A DNA stretch of 29,997 nt, from positions 1 through 29,997 of IMG/VR virus record IMGVR_UViG_3300030090_005495; one strand, 5' to 3'. The stretch is from a virus. A program made the translations under genes and the position numbers. The notes beneath the pieces were generated by a model. It was not told the DNA's origin, made no database searches, and was given only the letters and a program-made list of their open reading frames with translations. This document shows, in pieces, positions 6,075-13,117 of this stretch; position 1 is the stretch's first letter, and each line of letters starts with the position of its first letter.

Positions 6075-6252
6075 AGACTTCCAGCTTATTGCAGATGCCT
6101 TGAAGGCGGGCTTCGAGGATTACTCAAGCGATGAGTATCAAGGCGTTAAGAAGATGGTGATTGGGTCTATGGCTCAGCACCTAATGCACACCAACAAAAA
6201 CTTTGATGCCCCTCGGTTCATCCGAGCTTGCGAAGGGTGGGAAAAGCAATGA
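6064..6252 (+). CDS. Conserved phage small protein (TRKDFQLIA type), 62 aa
   Basis: The start MTRKDFQLIADALK is typical of a small phage protein family of unknown function that often lies in early regions. An ATG at 6025 would be longer, but the ATG at 6064 has AGGGGGG about 6 bases before it and fits the family start. The rest is helical, ending HTNKNFDAPRFIRACEG. The gene overlaps the preceding one by 11 bases and the next by 4 (ATGA). Confidence 0.7.
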   Translation: MTRKDFQLIADALKAGFEDYSSDEYQGVKKMVIGSMAQHLMHTNKNFDAPRFIRACEGWEKQ

Positions 6253-6500
6253 GCAAGCGCACAACTATAGGGGTTGTAGATGGCATGGCGTGGTTTGAGG
6301 ATGGAACATCAGTAGACAACGTGACTGTGGAGTTGATAGCGGCGGCACCTGACCTACTGGCTGTGCTGAAGCGAACCCTGTCGATGGCTGTTGGTCACGC
6401 TGCCGATGCTCGTGGAGTTTCTCCTTCCGAGTGCAAAGACTTCCCGTGGGCAGTAGAGGCGCAAGCAGTCATCGACAGAGCAACAAAGGAGGAAGCATGA
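6249..6500 (+). CDS. Small protein with AAPDLL motif, 83 aa
   Basis: The segment VELIAAAPDLLAVLKRTL resembles a helical motif (LIAAAPELL) common in small uncharacterised phage and prophage proteins. An N-terminal beta part (TTIGVVDGMAWFEDG) precedes it. The start at 6249 overlaps the previous stop (ATGA) and has GGTGGG upstream; the ATG at 6228 is less well placed. Function is unknown. Confidence 0.65.
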   Translation: MSKRTTIGVVDGMAWFEDGTSVDNVTVELIAAAPDLLAVLKRTLSMAVGHAADARGVSPSECKDFPWAVEAQAVIDRATKEEA

Positions 6501-6769
6501 GCATCGAATGGTTCGACAGAAAGAGTGGTGCGCCAAGGATCAAAGAAGCCCCTGGTGGTGGATACATGACGGTCTTTGGGACACCAGATTGGGTGAAGCT
6601 TCCCAAAGAATTAGGAGGTGGGAAGAAGAGAATCCTAAAGGAGAAGCGAGCTGTCTGTGTTTGTGGAGACAAGCACATCGTCAAGCACTTCGAACTTGAG
6701 GACGGCCTAGGAGTAGCTGAGTGCAGTGAACTCGGCTTCGCTTGGTACATGAGAGAAGGGAGTAAGTGA
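6497..6769 (+). CDS. Small protein with Cys/His cluster, 90 aa
   Basis: Unknown function. C54, C56, H60, H64 and C76 could bind one metal ion, so a zinc-stabilised fold is possible. Between about residues 42 and 51 it is lysine-rich (GGKKRILKEKR). The start at 6497 has AAAGGAGG at good distance and overlaps the previous stop (ATGA), which overrides an ATG at 6431. The stop overlaps the following zinc-ribbon gene, so the two are co-translated. Confidence 0.65.
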   Translation: MSIEWFDRKSGAPRIKEAPGGGYMTVFGTPDWVKLPKELGGGKKRILKEKRAVCVCGDKHIVKHFELEDGLGVAECSELGFAWYMREGSK

Positions 6770-6972
6770 TGGCTGCTTACTGCATTAGCTGTGGCAAGAA
6801 AGGGGTGCGCTGGCCGCCTGGGGAAAATCCGTTGGTGTGCTCTCAAAAGTGTGCTGCCTATAGCTTTGTTGAATACGCCGAGACTTGCCCCTGGGATGGT
6901 GCTCACTGCCCAGTTTGCGGAGAAAACGCCGACGCTTGCCAAGGCGATTGCGACTCGGAAGGAGATGAATGA
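6769..6972 (+). CDS. Cysteine-rich zinc-ribbon-like protein, 67 aa
   Basis: Nine cysteines in 67 residues: C5/C8, C24/C28, C40, C47/C50 and C57/C61. This spacing (CxxC, CxxxC, CPxCG) is what is expected for one or two zinc-binding knuckles. The tail is acidic (DCDSEGDE). It starts at the TGATG overlap with the preceding stop and has AAGGGAG upstream; a GTG at 6766 is the only alternative. Small treble-clef proteins like this may bind nucleic acid or a protein partner, but no target can be named. Confidence 0.7.
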   Translation: MAAYCISCGKKGVRWPPGENPLVCSQKCAAYSFVEYAETCPWDGAHCPVCGENADACQGDCDSEGDE

Positions 6973-7214
6973 TGGAAAGAGAAGAGCAAGCAATGAACAG
7001 CCACAAGAAAGAGCTAGAAGCAATCCTGACCCTTGCAGAAGCTGCGTACGAACGACTCTCTAACGACATCTCTATGAGGATGGAGCTTGGGTTCGGTCAA
7101 AGCGATGCACCAGAGCCCGAGCGCTCAAACTTTCGAGAGCTTTACGACGACCTTTGTTATCTGCGCGGAGCGATCTGCGTCCTGGAAAGGTGCCGGAAAG
7201 GAGATGAAGGATGA
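6969..7214 (+). CDS. Helical small protein, 81 aa
   Basis: Unknown function. The N-terminal third reads as an amphipathic helix (KKELEAILTLAEAAYERL) and the C-terminus as another (LRGAICVLERCRKG). Two adjacent ATGs (6969, 6972) are possible; both follow AAGGAG. The gene overlaps its upstream neighbour by 4 bases and its own stop overlaps the DUF3846-like gene. Confidence 0.65.
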   Translation: MMEREEQAMNSHKKELEAILTLAEAAYERLSNDISMRMELGFGQSDAPEPERSNFRELYDDLCYLRGAICVLERCRKGDEG

Positions 7215-7522
7215 ACAACCAGCAGCAACAAATCTCAGACAACAACAAGTTCTTCTGGTCGAACATTAGAAAGGCTGCGAACAGCGATCCCAAAAGCGTG
7301 CTGTATGAAAAGACAGAAGACTCGCCAACCCTTGAGCAAGCTCGGGAGTTTGTCGGTGGGTACATCGAGCTTGTCCATACACAGTATGGCGCTCAGTTAA
7401 TTGTCGATGAAGAAGGCGGCTTTAAGCCTGACCTAGAGGTCAACTCTGTCGCTTCGTTTCTTTACGGAGGAGAGATTGTCGGCAACGCAATCATCCTGAT
7501 TGGAGATGCAAAGTGGACCTAA
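7211..7522 (+). CDS. DUF3846-like protein, 103 aa
   Basis: The core TLEQAREFVGGYIELV, then QLIVDEEG, then EIVGNAIILIGDAK matches the DUF3846 pattern known from phages and integrative elements, where the domain (about residues 40-100 here) is small and alpha/beta. Its function is not established. The first 30 residues are polar and Gln/Asn-rich and probably flexible. The ATG overlaps the previous stop (ATGA), and its own TAA overlaps the next ATG. Confidence 0.75.
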   Translation: MNNQQQQISDNNKFFWSNIRKAANSDPKSVLYEKTEDSPTLEQAREFVGGYIELVHTQYGAQLIVDEEGGFKPDLEVNSVASFLYGGEIVGNAIILIGDAKWT

Positions 7523-7704
7523 TGCCTGATGACCTTTTCAAGCGTCTCTCTGAAGAAGAGCAAGACGAGTACCGAATGTGGGCAATCAATAACTACACAC
7601 CAGGGACTCACATCTCTGGGCTGTGGCACCCAGTTGTAAGGAAGGAGTGTGAGCGAATCAATGCAGAGCGAAACCAGAGAGCAAGCAACAATAAGAATTC
7701 TTGA
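7522..7704 (+). CDS. Small conserved phage protein, 60 aa
   Basis: The protein reads FKRLSEEEQDEYRMWAINNYTPG, then ISGLWHPVVRKECERINAE; this short helix plus W.HP.VR..C..IN pattern occurs in small phage proteins that are only known as hypothetical. The start at 7522 shares a base with the preceding stop; an in-frame ATG at 7513 lies inside the previous gene. No strong ribosome site is close, so it is probably translated by coupling. Its last 56 bases overlap the next gene. Confidence 0.65.
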   Translation: MPDDLFKRLSEEEQDEYRMWAINNYTPGTHISGLWHPVVRKECERINAERNQRASNNKNS

Positions 7705-7900
7705 GAAAGCAAAGCCAGCGACCAAGTACCCAGTGAAAAGGCATGTCCCAGAAACTGAGATTGGCGTTCTGCGAAAAGGCGGCAAGACCTTCTTCGTCAC
7801 AAAAGATGAAAACATTTTCCTCGGAGCGAAAGAAGGTTGCCTAACCCTCGACTACCAATCGGTAGAGGATGTGATGAGCGATGGCTGGCTCATCGACTAA
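7649..7900 (+). CDS. Small protein with GTG start, 83 aa
   Basis: Unknown function. The GTG at 7649 follows AAGGAAGGAG and so is preferred; an ATG four codons later (7661) has no good site. The C-terminal part is beta-rich (VLRKGGKTFFVTKDENIFLG, then LTLDYQSVEDVMSDGWLID). The unusually long 56-base overlap with the upstream gene may couple their expression. Confidence 0.6.
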   Translation: MSESMQSETREQATIRILEKAKPATKYPVKRHVPETEIGVLRKGGKTFFVTKDENIFLGAKEGCLTLDYQSVEDVMSDGWLID

Positions 7901-8132
7901 GGCAGGACAAAGATTGTCCCGCCTGAAGAGTAGCTTTGTCTTTGCTCCCACTATCTCGCACTTTCTCTCGGCAGCTCGTGATTCTAGGGGCTGTGTCAGG
8001 TGCGGGGCAAAGATAGGAAACAAGTCTCTCTATGCCGTGCTTGCCCAGGTTGTTAAGCATGACATCAGCGGAGGAATGGTCTGCGCGAAGTGTGTTGCTT
8101 CGTTCAGAAGATGGATGAAGGAAGGAGAATGA
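7881..8132 (+). CDS. Small zinc-ribbon-like protein, 83 aa
   Basis: C38/C41 (GCVRCG) and C68/C71 (VCAKC) are two CxxC pairs 26 residues apart, a standard arrangement for a four-cysteine zinc ribbon. The rest is basic (STKAGQRLSRLKSS, FRRWMKEG), which would suit nucleic-acid binding. No strong ribosome site is seen and the start overlaps the previous gene by 20 bases, so coupling is likely. Function otherwise unknown. Confidence 0.6.
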   Translation: MAGSSTKAGQRLSRLKSSFVFAPTISHFLSAARDSRGCVRCGAKIGNKSLYAVLAQVVKHDISGGMVCAKCVASFRRWMKEGE

Positions 8133-8133
8133 A

Positions 8134-8442
8134 ATGAATAAGGATGAGAAAGAAGAGTTCATTGAGTCTTACGCACCAATGAGGACCAAAGAGGGTCTGC
8201 CCGATGGGCCAACCCCAACATCTATTCCCAGGGCTAAGCCAAAGTCCGGCCTTCTGGCTGGCGTAGTCTCAGAGATTGAATGCCCTGTCTGTGGTTGCGA
8301 AGACATCTTTGAAGTTGAACAAGATGTAGAAGACAGCAGGCTTGTTGGCGGCAAAGGCATCGGGGTCTTCCTCGGTTGCCCCGCCTGTCCCTGGGCATCT
8401 TCGATGCTAACGGTTGCCATCGCTGGCTCTTCTGTAGATTAG
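8134..8442 (+). CDS. Small zinc-ribbon-like protein, 102 aa
   Basis: Cysteines C50/C53 (CPVCG) and C82/C85 (CPAC) form two CxxC pairs, with an additional C55. The intervening segment is acidic and beta-prone (IFEVEQDVED). AAGGAG lies 6 bases before the ATG. The first 40 residues are acidic then proline-rich and likely flexible. This is the third Cys-rich small protein in the run, and is the last small gene before the recombination genes. Confidence 0.7.
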   Translation: MNKDEKEEFIESYAPMRTKEGLPDGPTPTSIPRAKPKSGLLAGVVSEIECPVCGCEDIFEVEQDVEDSRLVGGKGIGVFLGCPACPWASSMLTVAIAGSSVD

Positions 8443-8472
8443 TTGGTAAGCTAGGAAGCGAAGGAGGTTAAG

Positions 8473-9606
8473 ATGCTGTGGAGTAAGAGCTTTGTTCAGG
8501 CCGATTCGGCGTGCCCTAAGCAATCAGTAAAGTTGCGTATGGGAGATAAGGGTCGAGCCTGGGATGGCTTCAAAGTCGGCTCGCATGTTCACTACGTCAT
8601 CGCTGCAACCCTGAAGAGAAAAGGGGCGAAGCTGGATGAGGTAGGAGCCTCCTTCGCTAGCAAGCTTTCTATTCAAGAGATGGTTTCGGTAGACCAGATG
8701 CTCCGTAACTTTGAGGAGATGCAGATTGGAATTCCTGAGCGCTCAGTGATCGAGCAGTCTTACTGCTCTGTTATTGAGCGAGACGGAAGCCCTGTCATGT
8801 GGGAAGAAGCCCCGGCCTGGATGGAAAGAGGAGATGAGTGGGACCCATCTCTTGCCAAGGAAACAGTGTGGAGGTTTCAGCCTGACGCTTACTTCCTCTC
8901 TGAGGATGGGACAAAAGTCTTCTGCATTGACTGGAAGACTGGCTGGGGTTCGCCCTCTGACACTGCGTTGATGTCAGACATTCAAGCCATTACTTACTGC
9001 GCTGCCCTATGCCAAATGACTGGGGCAAAGGAAGCAGAGTTCCAGTGGTGGAACCTTCGGTGGAAGAGGGGGCAATCAGTTGCTCGCTCAAGCGAAGAGT
9101 GGATTGCCCTAGCCAAGCCAATCTGGGCTGCGTGCTGGACAAAAGACAGGTTCAGGGAGAAGGAGATCGAAAAGGACGAGCGCCCTGGAGAGCACTGTGG
9201 TCGCTGCCCTTACTCCGAAGAGTGTCTCGTGGTTGCCCCTGAGCACCTAAAGAAAGACGACAGGGACCTTTACCTGTACTCGCTGAAGATTGACCAGCTA
9301 GCGAAGAAGGTACGAGGAGAGATGAAGAGCAGGCTGAAGGAGCGCACTGGTGTCTTAGACATTGGCAACGGCGTAACCCTTGGGCCTCGCATGGTGACAC
9401 ACAAGAAGTGGAAGAGAGGAGAGAAGGAGCACGGAATGAGAAAGGTGCTGGAGCTATTCCCAGATCACCTTTCACTTACAGATGTCTTCGACATCAAGGG
9501 GTCGATTGGTTCGTGGTTGAAGCAGTTGCCCGACACGCTGAGAGAGCACATTGACGAACACATTGAAGAGGGAAGCAGACAGACCCTCATTGAGAAGGAG
9601 AATTAG
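8473..9606 (+). CDS. Cas4/RecB-like PD-(D/E)XK exonuclease, 377 aa
   Basis: A RecB-type nuclease: D138 in QPDAY, D153 and K155 in CIDWKTG, and Q171...Y175 (QAITY) match motifs II, III and the Q-x3-Y motif. H40 (GSHVHY) could be the early histidine. C14 and the trio C242, C245, C251 (CGRCPYSEEC) are spaced as in the iron-sulphur cluster of Cas4 and AddB. The C-terminal 120 residues are an extra helical part. GGAGG lies 7 bases before the ATG. Next comes RecT, so the enzyme probably resects ends to give single strands for RecT to anneal, in the way of lambda Exo/Beta or RecE/RecT. Family and role are good inferences; polarity of digestion cannot be told. Confidence 0.85.
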   Translation: MLWSKSFVQADSACPKQSVKLRMGDKGRAWDGFKVGSHVHYVIAATLKRKGAKLDEVGASFASKLSIQEMVSVDQMLRNFEEMQIGIPERSVIEQSYCSVIERDGSPVMWEEAPAWMERGDEWDPSLAKETVWRFQPDAYFLSEDGTKVFCIDWKTGWGSPSDTALMSDIQAITYCAALCQMTGAKEAEFQWWNLRWKRGQSVARSSEEWIALAKPIWAACWTKDRFREKEIEKDERPGEHCGRCPYSEECLVVAPEHLKKDDRDLYLYSLKIDQLAKKVRGEMKSRLKERTGVLDIGNGVTLGPRMVTHKKWKRGEKEHGMRKVLELFPDHLSLTDVFDIKGSIGSWLKQLPDTLREHIDEHIEEGSRQTLIEKEN

Positions 9607-9607
9607 A

Positions 9608-10717
9608 ATGGGAGTTAATCAACTTCAAGCCCCAGGACACGGGGCAAGGGGACCGGGTGGCCTTAACGATATGGCCGCTAAGATTGAGCACGCGAAAGGA
9701 AAGCTCGCAAAGGTTTCGACTAGGTACCTAGGAGAAGACCGGCTTGCTGCCCTCGCCATCTCTATCTGGTCGAAGAACAAAAGGCTGCAAAGCTGTAGCC
9801 CAACAAGCTTTCTCCGAGCCCTCTACGAGGCTTGCCAGCTTGGCCTTGACCCTACTGGCGTCGGCAACCAGGGACACATCGTTGCCTATCGTGGCGAAGC
9901 AAAGTTCATCAGAGGATGGGGCGGCGTCGTCACTATGGCGGCTCGCCGGGGCATCAACATCGACACCTTTGCTGTCTATGACTCTGACGAGTTTGAGGTT
10001 GCCCGGTATGCAAACGACAAGGGCTACTTCCTTGGGTTGCACCACGTTGAAAAGCGGGAAGACCCAGAGACTCTCGGGAATGTCCGAGCCGCTTACGCTG
10101 TAGCTTCTTGCAAGGATTGGGAGCAGCCGATGATTGAGGTCGTTTGGCGGCATGACGTAGAGAAGATTCGAAAGAACTCTGCCTCACCGAATAGCCCAGC
10201 CTGGAAAGAGTGGTACTCCGAGATGGCCCGCAAAACTGCGGTCAACCGACTCGCCAAGCGACTGCCTCTCTTTGTCGAGGTGAAGGAGCTTAACGACGAA
10301 GGCAAGGTAGAGAAGCGGAGCGTTGCCATTAACTCTGTTCCATACGAAGACACTTACTACGACGGCAGCGTTGGCAATAAGCAGATCGATGCGCCCATTC
10401 ATGGCGAAACCATCGAACATCAAGCAGCCCCGAAGCCCCAAAGCAACGAGCAGCTTGCTGCAATCTCTGACGCGCTAGAGCTTAGGAACGAGTCTCCAGA
10501 TATTTATGCCCAGGTTTTTGGCCGTAAGGACATCACGAAGATGGGCCGAGACGAGTTGTTTTCCTTGATTGAAAAGGTCAAGCAACTCTCCATTGCTGCC
10601 GCCCAGCACGCTGAGCGGGAGACGGTTGAGCACAAGCAGTCCGTTGAGATTCAGTACAACGACCGATACCCAGAAGGAAACAAGAAGAACGATTACGAGG
10701 AAGAGCTAGGTTTTTAG
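9608..10717 (+). CDS. recT: RecT-family single-strand annealing protein, 369 aa
   Basis: Matches RecT: the conserved core SFLRALYEACQLGLDP (residues about 67-82), GNQGHIVAYRGEAKF (86-100), IRGWGGVVTMAARRG (101-115), and the later SPAWKEWYSEMARKTAVNR block. RecT proteins coat single-stranded DNA and anneal complementary strands during phage recombination and recombination-dependent replication. The start is the ATG at 9608, which has AAGGAG 7 bases upstream; the ATG at 9551 lies in the exonuclease gene. The C-terminal 90 residues are acidic and variable, as is usual for partner-binding tails (ending EEELGF). It is directly behind the exonuclease and shares its transcript. Confidence in family is high. 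Confidence 0.93.
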   Translation: MGVNQLQAPGHGARGPGGLNDMAAKIEHAKGKLAKVSTRYLGEDRLAALAISIWSKNKRLQSCSPTSFLRALYEACQLGLDPTGVGNQGHIVAYRGEAKFIRGWGGVVTMAARRGINIDTFAVYDSDEFEVARYANDKGYFLGLHHVEKREDPETLGNVRAAYAVASCKDWEQPMIEVVWRHDVEKIRKNSASPNSPAWKEWYSEMARKTAVNRLAKRLPLFVEVKELNDEGKVEKRSVAINSVPYEDTYYDGSVGNKQIDAPIHGETIEHQAAPKPQSNEQLAAISDALELRNESPDIYAQVFGRKDITKMGRDELFSLIEKVKQLSIAAAQHAERETVEHKQSVEIQYNDRYPEGNKKNDYEEELGF

Positions 10718-10986
10718 AGGGTGGGTTTCCTAAAGCCCTTCGTATTCGTGCCTACCCTCTAGCGGTGAGCTTCGGCTTCTGCGCATTTTCCACGAGTCAA
10801 AGGCTATGCCTTCCGGGAGTTGGGGTCGAAGTCCCAACGGTGAACGGGCTTCCTGTTTGAAGGAAGTCAAACCGGACATTTAGCAATCCCTAGCGGGTCT
10901 TTCCTCTAGAGATAGGCCAAGGGGGCAAGTGAATTAGAACACCACTTGCCTGCCTCCTAGCCGCACAGGGAGGCACAGCGGCGGCT
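10716..10986 (+). ncRNA. Candidate structured RNA with pseudoknot, about 270 nt
   Basis: The 309-base gap after recT has no convincing gene but has at least six helices in series. These are a 10-bp stem (10716-10725 with 10751-10760, one G-U), a TTCG hairpin (about 10762-10784), AAGGC-TAT-GCCTT (10800-10812), GTTGGG/CCCAAC (10819-10838), an 8-bp stem (10847-10854/10861-10868), and GGCAAGTG/CACTTGCC (10924-10950). TCCGG (10812-10816) with CCGGA (10872-10876) can close a three-way junction. TGCCTCC (10951-10957)/GGAGGCA (10969-10975) and AGCCGC (10959-10964)/GCGGCT (10981-10986) interleave as an H-type pseudoknot. It could be a noncoding RNA or a leader element of the gene at 11027. No known RNA class is recognised. 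Confidence 0.5.
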
Positions 10987-11026
10987 GTATCAGGTGCCTC
11001 AACTAACCAACAGCAAGGAATAGAAA

Positions 11027-11371
11027 ATGGCCGAGCACACATATTCAGATTATTGGAGCGCTGTAAAAGGGTTTGCCTTTGATGCAATCGAGGAGGCCCT
11101 GGACAGAGACGACGACAAAGACTTTTACGAGTTCATTGACGAGTGGCTGCACAACTTAGTCGATGGCTCTTACTGGGTTATCTACACCCACGCTGCGACA
11201 AAGGTCATGCAGTACACAGACCACGCCAATGCTTATTGGGATGTACTTGGCGAAGAGGTGAGTGCCAGCTCTTGGTCTGAGCTTGTAAGCAAGCTTGCCT
11301 ACTTTGCCCATGAGCAAGACATCAGGGACAGGATTAACGTCGAGCTTGAGAAAGAAGGGATGGTGCCGTGA
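11027..11371 (+). CDS. Conserved phage acidic protein, 114 aa
   Basis: The segment FYEFIDEWLHNLVDGSYWVIYTHAATKVMQYTDHANAYW resembles a small family of uncharacterised phage proteins with a VDGSYWVIYTH-like core (here at about 45-56). The protein is acidic and rich in aromatics. AGGA lies 7 bases before the ATG. It follows the structured gap, about 40 bases after the predicted pseudoknot, so the RNA structure may affect its expression. The stop overlaps the next start (GTGA). The function is unknown. Confidence 0.75.
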   Translation: MAEHTYSDYWSAVKGFAFDAIEEALDRDDDKDFYEFIDEWLHNLVDGSYWVIYTHAATKVMQYTDHANAYWDVLGEEVSASSWSELVSKLAYFAHEQDIRDRINVELEKEGMVP

Positions 11372-11541
11372 CAACCTACCTTTCAATCAAGCAAGCGCTA
11401 AAGCTCCTCACCATGATGAGGAACCAGCGCCTGACAAAAGAAGAACGAGACAAAGTAAACGCTGCCATCATGGAACTAACCAGGGCCTCGGTGGACCCTG
11501 AGTACAGAGCTTCTCTAGAAGCAGGTGGGAGCAAGACATGA
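11368..11541 (+). CDS. Short helical protein with GTG start, 57 aa
   Basis: The frame starts at a GTG overlapping the previous stop (GTGA) and ends at 11541. It reads TTYLSIKQALKLLTMMRNQR, then LTKEERDKVNAAIMELTR, a likely pair of amphipathic helices with charged surfaces, and a Gly/Ser tail. A GGGATGG precedes the GTG. Coding character and the overlap support translation, though the gene is short. Function unknown. Confidence 0.55.
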   Translation: MTTYLSIKQALKLLTMMRNQRLTKEERDKVNAAIMELTRASVDPEYRASLEAGGSKT

Positions 11542-11586
11542 CCCCGATAGCCTCAGCAATTCAAGCACCAAACATAGGAGAAGCAC

Positions 11587-11796
11587 ATGAAGCACTGGCA
11601 CAGGTTCGGACCCTGGACAGTTATCCGTGCAGGAGAGCACGCCAATCTTCCAGAGCAAGAGTATTTGAAGAAGACCTGGGCACCGCCCATGTGGGTTCAG
11701 AGTTGCTCATGCGGTCAAGAACACAGGATGAGAAGCAGGTCTAGGCCCAAAGCCTCGATTAAGTTCAAGGAAATGTGGGGAGCTAAGCTCTGGTAA
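11587..11796 (+). CDS. Small Trp/His/Cys-rich protein, 69 aa
   Basis: Unknown function. The N-terminal half is rich in tryptophan and histidine (MKHWHRFGPWTV), followed by WVQSCSCGQEHRMRSRSR, where C40, C42 and H46 could bind metal, and a basic C-terminus. AGGAG is 6 bases before the ATG. It overlaps the resolvase-like gene by one base (TAATG). A longer overlapping frame from 11538 in another phase is rejected because its composition is unlike a real protein. Confidence 0.6.
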   Translation: MKHWHRFGPWTVIRAGEHANLPEQEYLKKTWAPPMWVQSCSCGQEHRMRSRSRPKASIKFKEMWGAKLW

Positions 11797-12293
11797 TGGG
11801 AAAGAAAAGCAGAAACAAAGGAGCTACCTTCGAAAGGGCTATCGCCAAGAAGCTTCGCGAGTGGCTTGGCGATGACTGGGAAGTTAAACGAAACCCAACC
11901 GACAGACAGAAGGGAAAGACCGGGGCTGGCGAGTTTGAAATCGTAGGGCCCTTTGACTTTCCTTTCGCCATTGAGTGCAAGGCTCACGAGAGTTTTGAGT
12001 ACAGCCAGCTATTCAAGATCCCTGTCTCTGGGCCCTTTGAATCTTTTTGGGACCAAGCCAAGAGACAGGCTGAGGCAGCCGAGAAGGCTCCCTTGTTAGT
12101 CTTTAAGCGCAATAACGGCCCAGTGCTCGTGGCGGTCAGTTGCAAGGGCTTCTGGCCCCTTGTGGCGGCTTCTGGAGTTGAGTCGGTTCACAGCCTTCTG
12201 AGGCTCTATGACTACGACTGTGTGGTGATACCGCTCGAAGTCTTCCTGGAGCTTCAGCCTTCTGCTCTTTACGAGCTAACCGCTGACAAGTAA
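11796..12293 (+). CDS. PD-(D/E)XK nuclease, Holliday-junction-resolvase-like, 165 aa
   Basis: Has the small archaeal-type resolvase/VRR-like pattern: NKGATFERAIAKKL with E13 (residues 7-20), GEFEIV with E46/E48 taking the place of the usual aspartate, and IECK with E60 and K62 (59-62). A W..QA helix follows (85-88), then the LLVFKRN strand (100-106). In phages such enzymes cut branched DNA made by recombination before packaging, which suits its position behind RecT and the exonuclease. The length is typical. The ATG shares a base with the preceding stop. It is the last rightward gene, ending 23 bases before the terminator. It could also be a less specific nuclease of the same fold. Confidence 0.75.
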   Translation: MGKKSRNKGATFERAIAKKLREWLGDDWEVKRNPTDRQKGKTGAGEFEIVGPFDFPFAIECKAHESFEYSQLFKIPVSGPFESFWDQAKRQAEAAEKAPLLVFKRNNGPVLVAVSCKGFWPLVAASGVESVHSLLRLYDYDCVVIPLEVFLELQPSALYELTADK

Positions 12294-12316
12294 GTTTTAC
12301 TAGCTCAGCAATCTTG

Positions 12317-12366
12317 AAACCTCACCCGGCTACCTCCTCCTTCTCAGCCGGGTGGGGTTTCTTTTT
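12317..12366 (+). terminator. Terminator between the convergent early and late blocks
   Basis: AAACCTCACCCGGCT (12317-12331) pairs over 15 bases, with one G-U pair, with AGCCGGGTGGGGTTT (12346-12360). It is followed on the plus strand by CTTTTT. The stem is long enough to stop transcription from both directions; on the minus strand the trailing T-run (GGTTT) is shorter. Confidence 0.88.
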
Positions 12367-12724
12367 ACTCTAGGAAGTAAGCGGCGTTTGCCGTTCCGCT
12401 TGTTGCTCCAGAGCCAGTAGCGGCACTTGATGCGGAGACAGTTACCGCTGTGCTGAAGGTAATCCCTTTGTCCACCCACATCACCACGCTCTCTGTGTGC
12501 TTCACAGGGATAACAACGTCAGCGGAGCTGGCTGTTGCCTCGGTGGAATCCCAAAAGAGATAGTAATTCGTAGCTCCACCGCTGCTCGTGTTGTCGAGCT
12601 TTGCTGTGTAAAGCGAGCCACTGGTTCCAGTGAGGTTGATCTTCGCTGTGGTGTCGATGTCCTGGGCAGTGAACAGGTAGTTCTGTAGGCCAGTGACAAA
12701 CGGGGAAACCTTGTAAGTAGCCAT
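12365..12724 (-). CDS. Beta-rich structural-type protein, paralogue of its neighbour, 119 aa
   Basis: Short beta-strand and Ser/Thr/Ala/Gly-rich protein with few charged residues, typical of small phage decoration, head-fibre or fibre-tip proteins. It shares a pattern with the next gene: DNT (44-46), FWDS (57-60), DKGITF (85-90) here and DNT, FWDT, DKGIYF there. It is directly adjacent (TAA then ATG) to that gene, so the pair probably arose by tandem duplication. The last gene of the late block; no enzyme motif or membrane segment is visible. The structural role is inferred from composition and position. Confidence 0.65.
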   Translation of the reverse strand: MATYKVSPFVTGLQNYLFTAQDIDTTAKINLTGTSGSLYTAKLDNTSSGGATNYYLFWDSTEATASSADVVIPVKHTESVVMWVDKGITFSTAVTVSASSAATGSGATSGTANAAYFLE

Positions 12725-13117
12725 TTAAGATCCCAGGAGATAGGTCAGGTTTACGTTGCCAGCGGGAGCTACGTTTGTGGTTGTGCCCACCGTAGTCACC
12801 ACCGCCGTGTGGATTCCTGTCCCAAAGTAAATGCCCTTGTCAAAGTTGTACTGAACCTTGGTGGAAGCATCTGCCTTGAGAATCATAAAGGGAAGGTCGG
12901 TCCCGCTCTCGGCATCCCCGGCGGTCGTTGTGTCCCAGAAACGAAGGTAAGCAAGCGAGGAGTTTGCAGTGTTGTCGATGACAACGGCGTAGACCCTTAT
13001 CGCTCCGTTGTAGATAAGCTCTGAAGCCAGGGAAACTCCTTTCGCCGGGGGAGTCTGAGTCTGGTGAACAATGTCTGTGCCTACCTGAGACTCAATGGCT
13101 GTTTTGTAATCAGACAT
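12725..13117 (-). CDS. Beta-rich structural-type protein, 130 aa
   Basis: Paralogue of the protein at 12365-12724: DNT (48-50), FWDT (60-63) and DKGIYF (93-98) occupy matching places, and both end in a hydrophobic strand (LTYLLG and AAYFLE). Composition is Thr/Val/Gly/Ala-rich, consistent with a compact beta-sandwich on the virion surface. The start shares one base with the preceding stop (TAATG). The two genes follow the lysis cassette rather than the main structural genes, which is a slightly unusual place for decoration proteins. Confidence 0.65.
   Translation of the reverse strand: MSDYKTAIESQVGTDIVHQTQTPPAKGVSLASELIYNGAIRVYAVVIDNTANSSLAYLRFWDTTTAGDAESGTDLPFMILKADASTKVQYNFDKGIYFGTGIHTAVVTTVGTTTNVAPAGNVNLTYLLGS

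Noticed and set aside
10819-10850. tRNA-like T-arm (GGGGTCGAAGTCCC)
   Set aside because: The stem is 6 bp with an 8-base loop and no acceptor, D or anticodon arms fit around it; treated as part of the structured RNA.
11538-11744. 68-aa frame overlapping the Trp/His-rich gene
   Set aside because: Starts with an ATGA overlap but its composition is unlike a protein and the overlapping frame from 11587 has a strong ribosome site.
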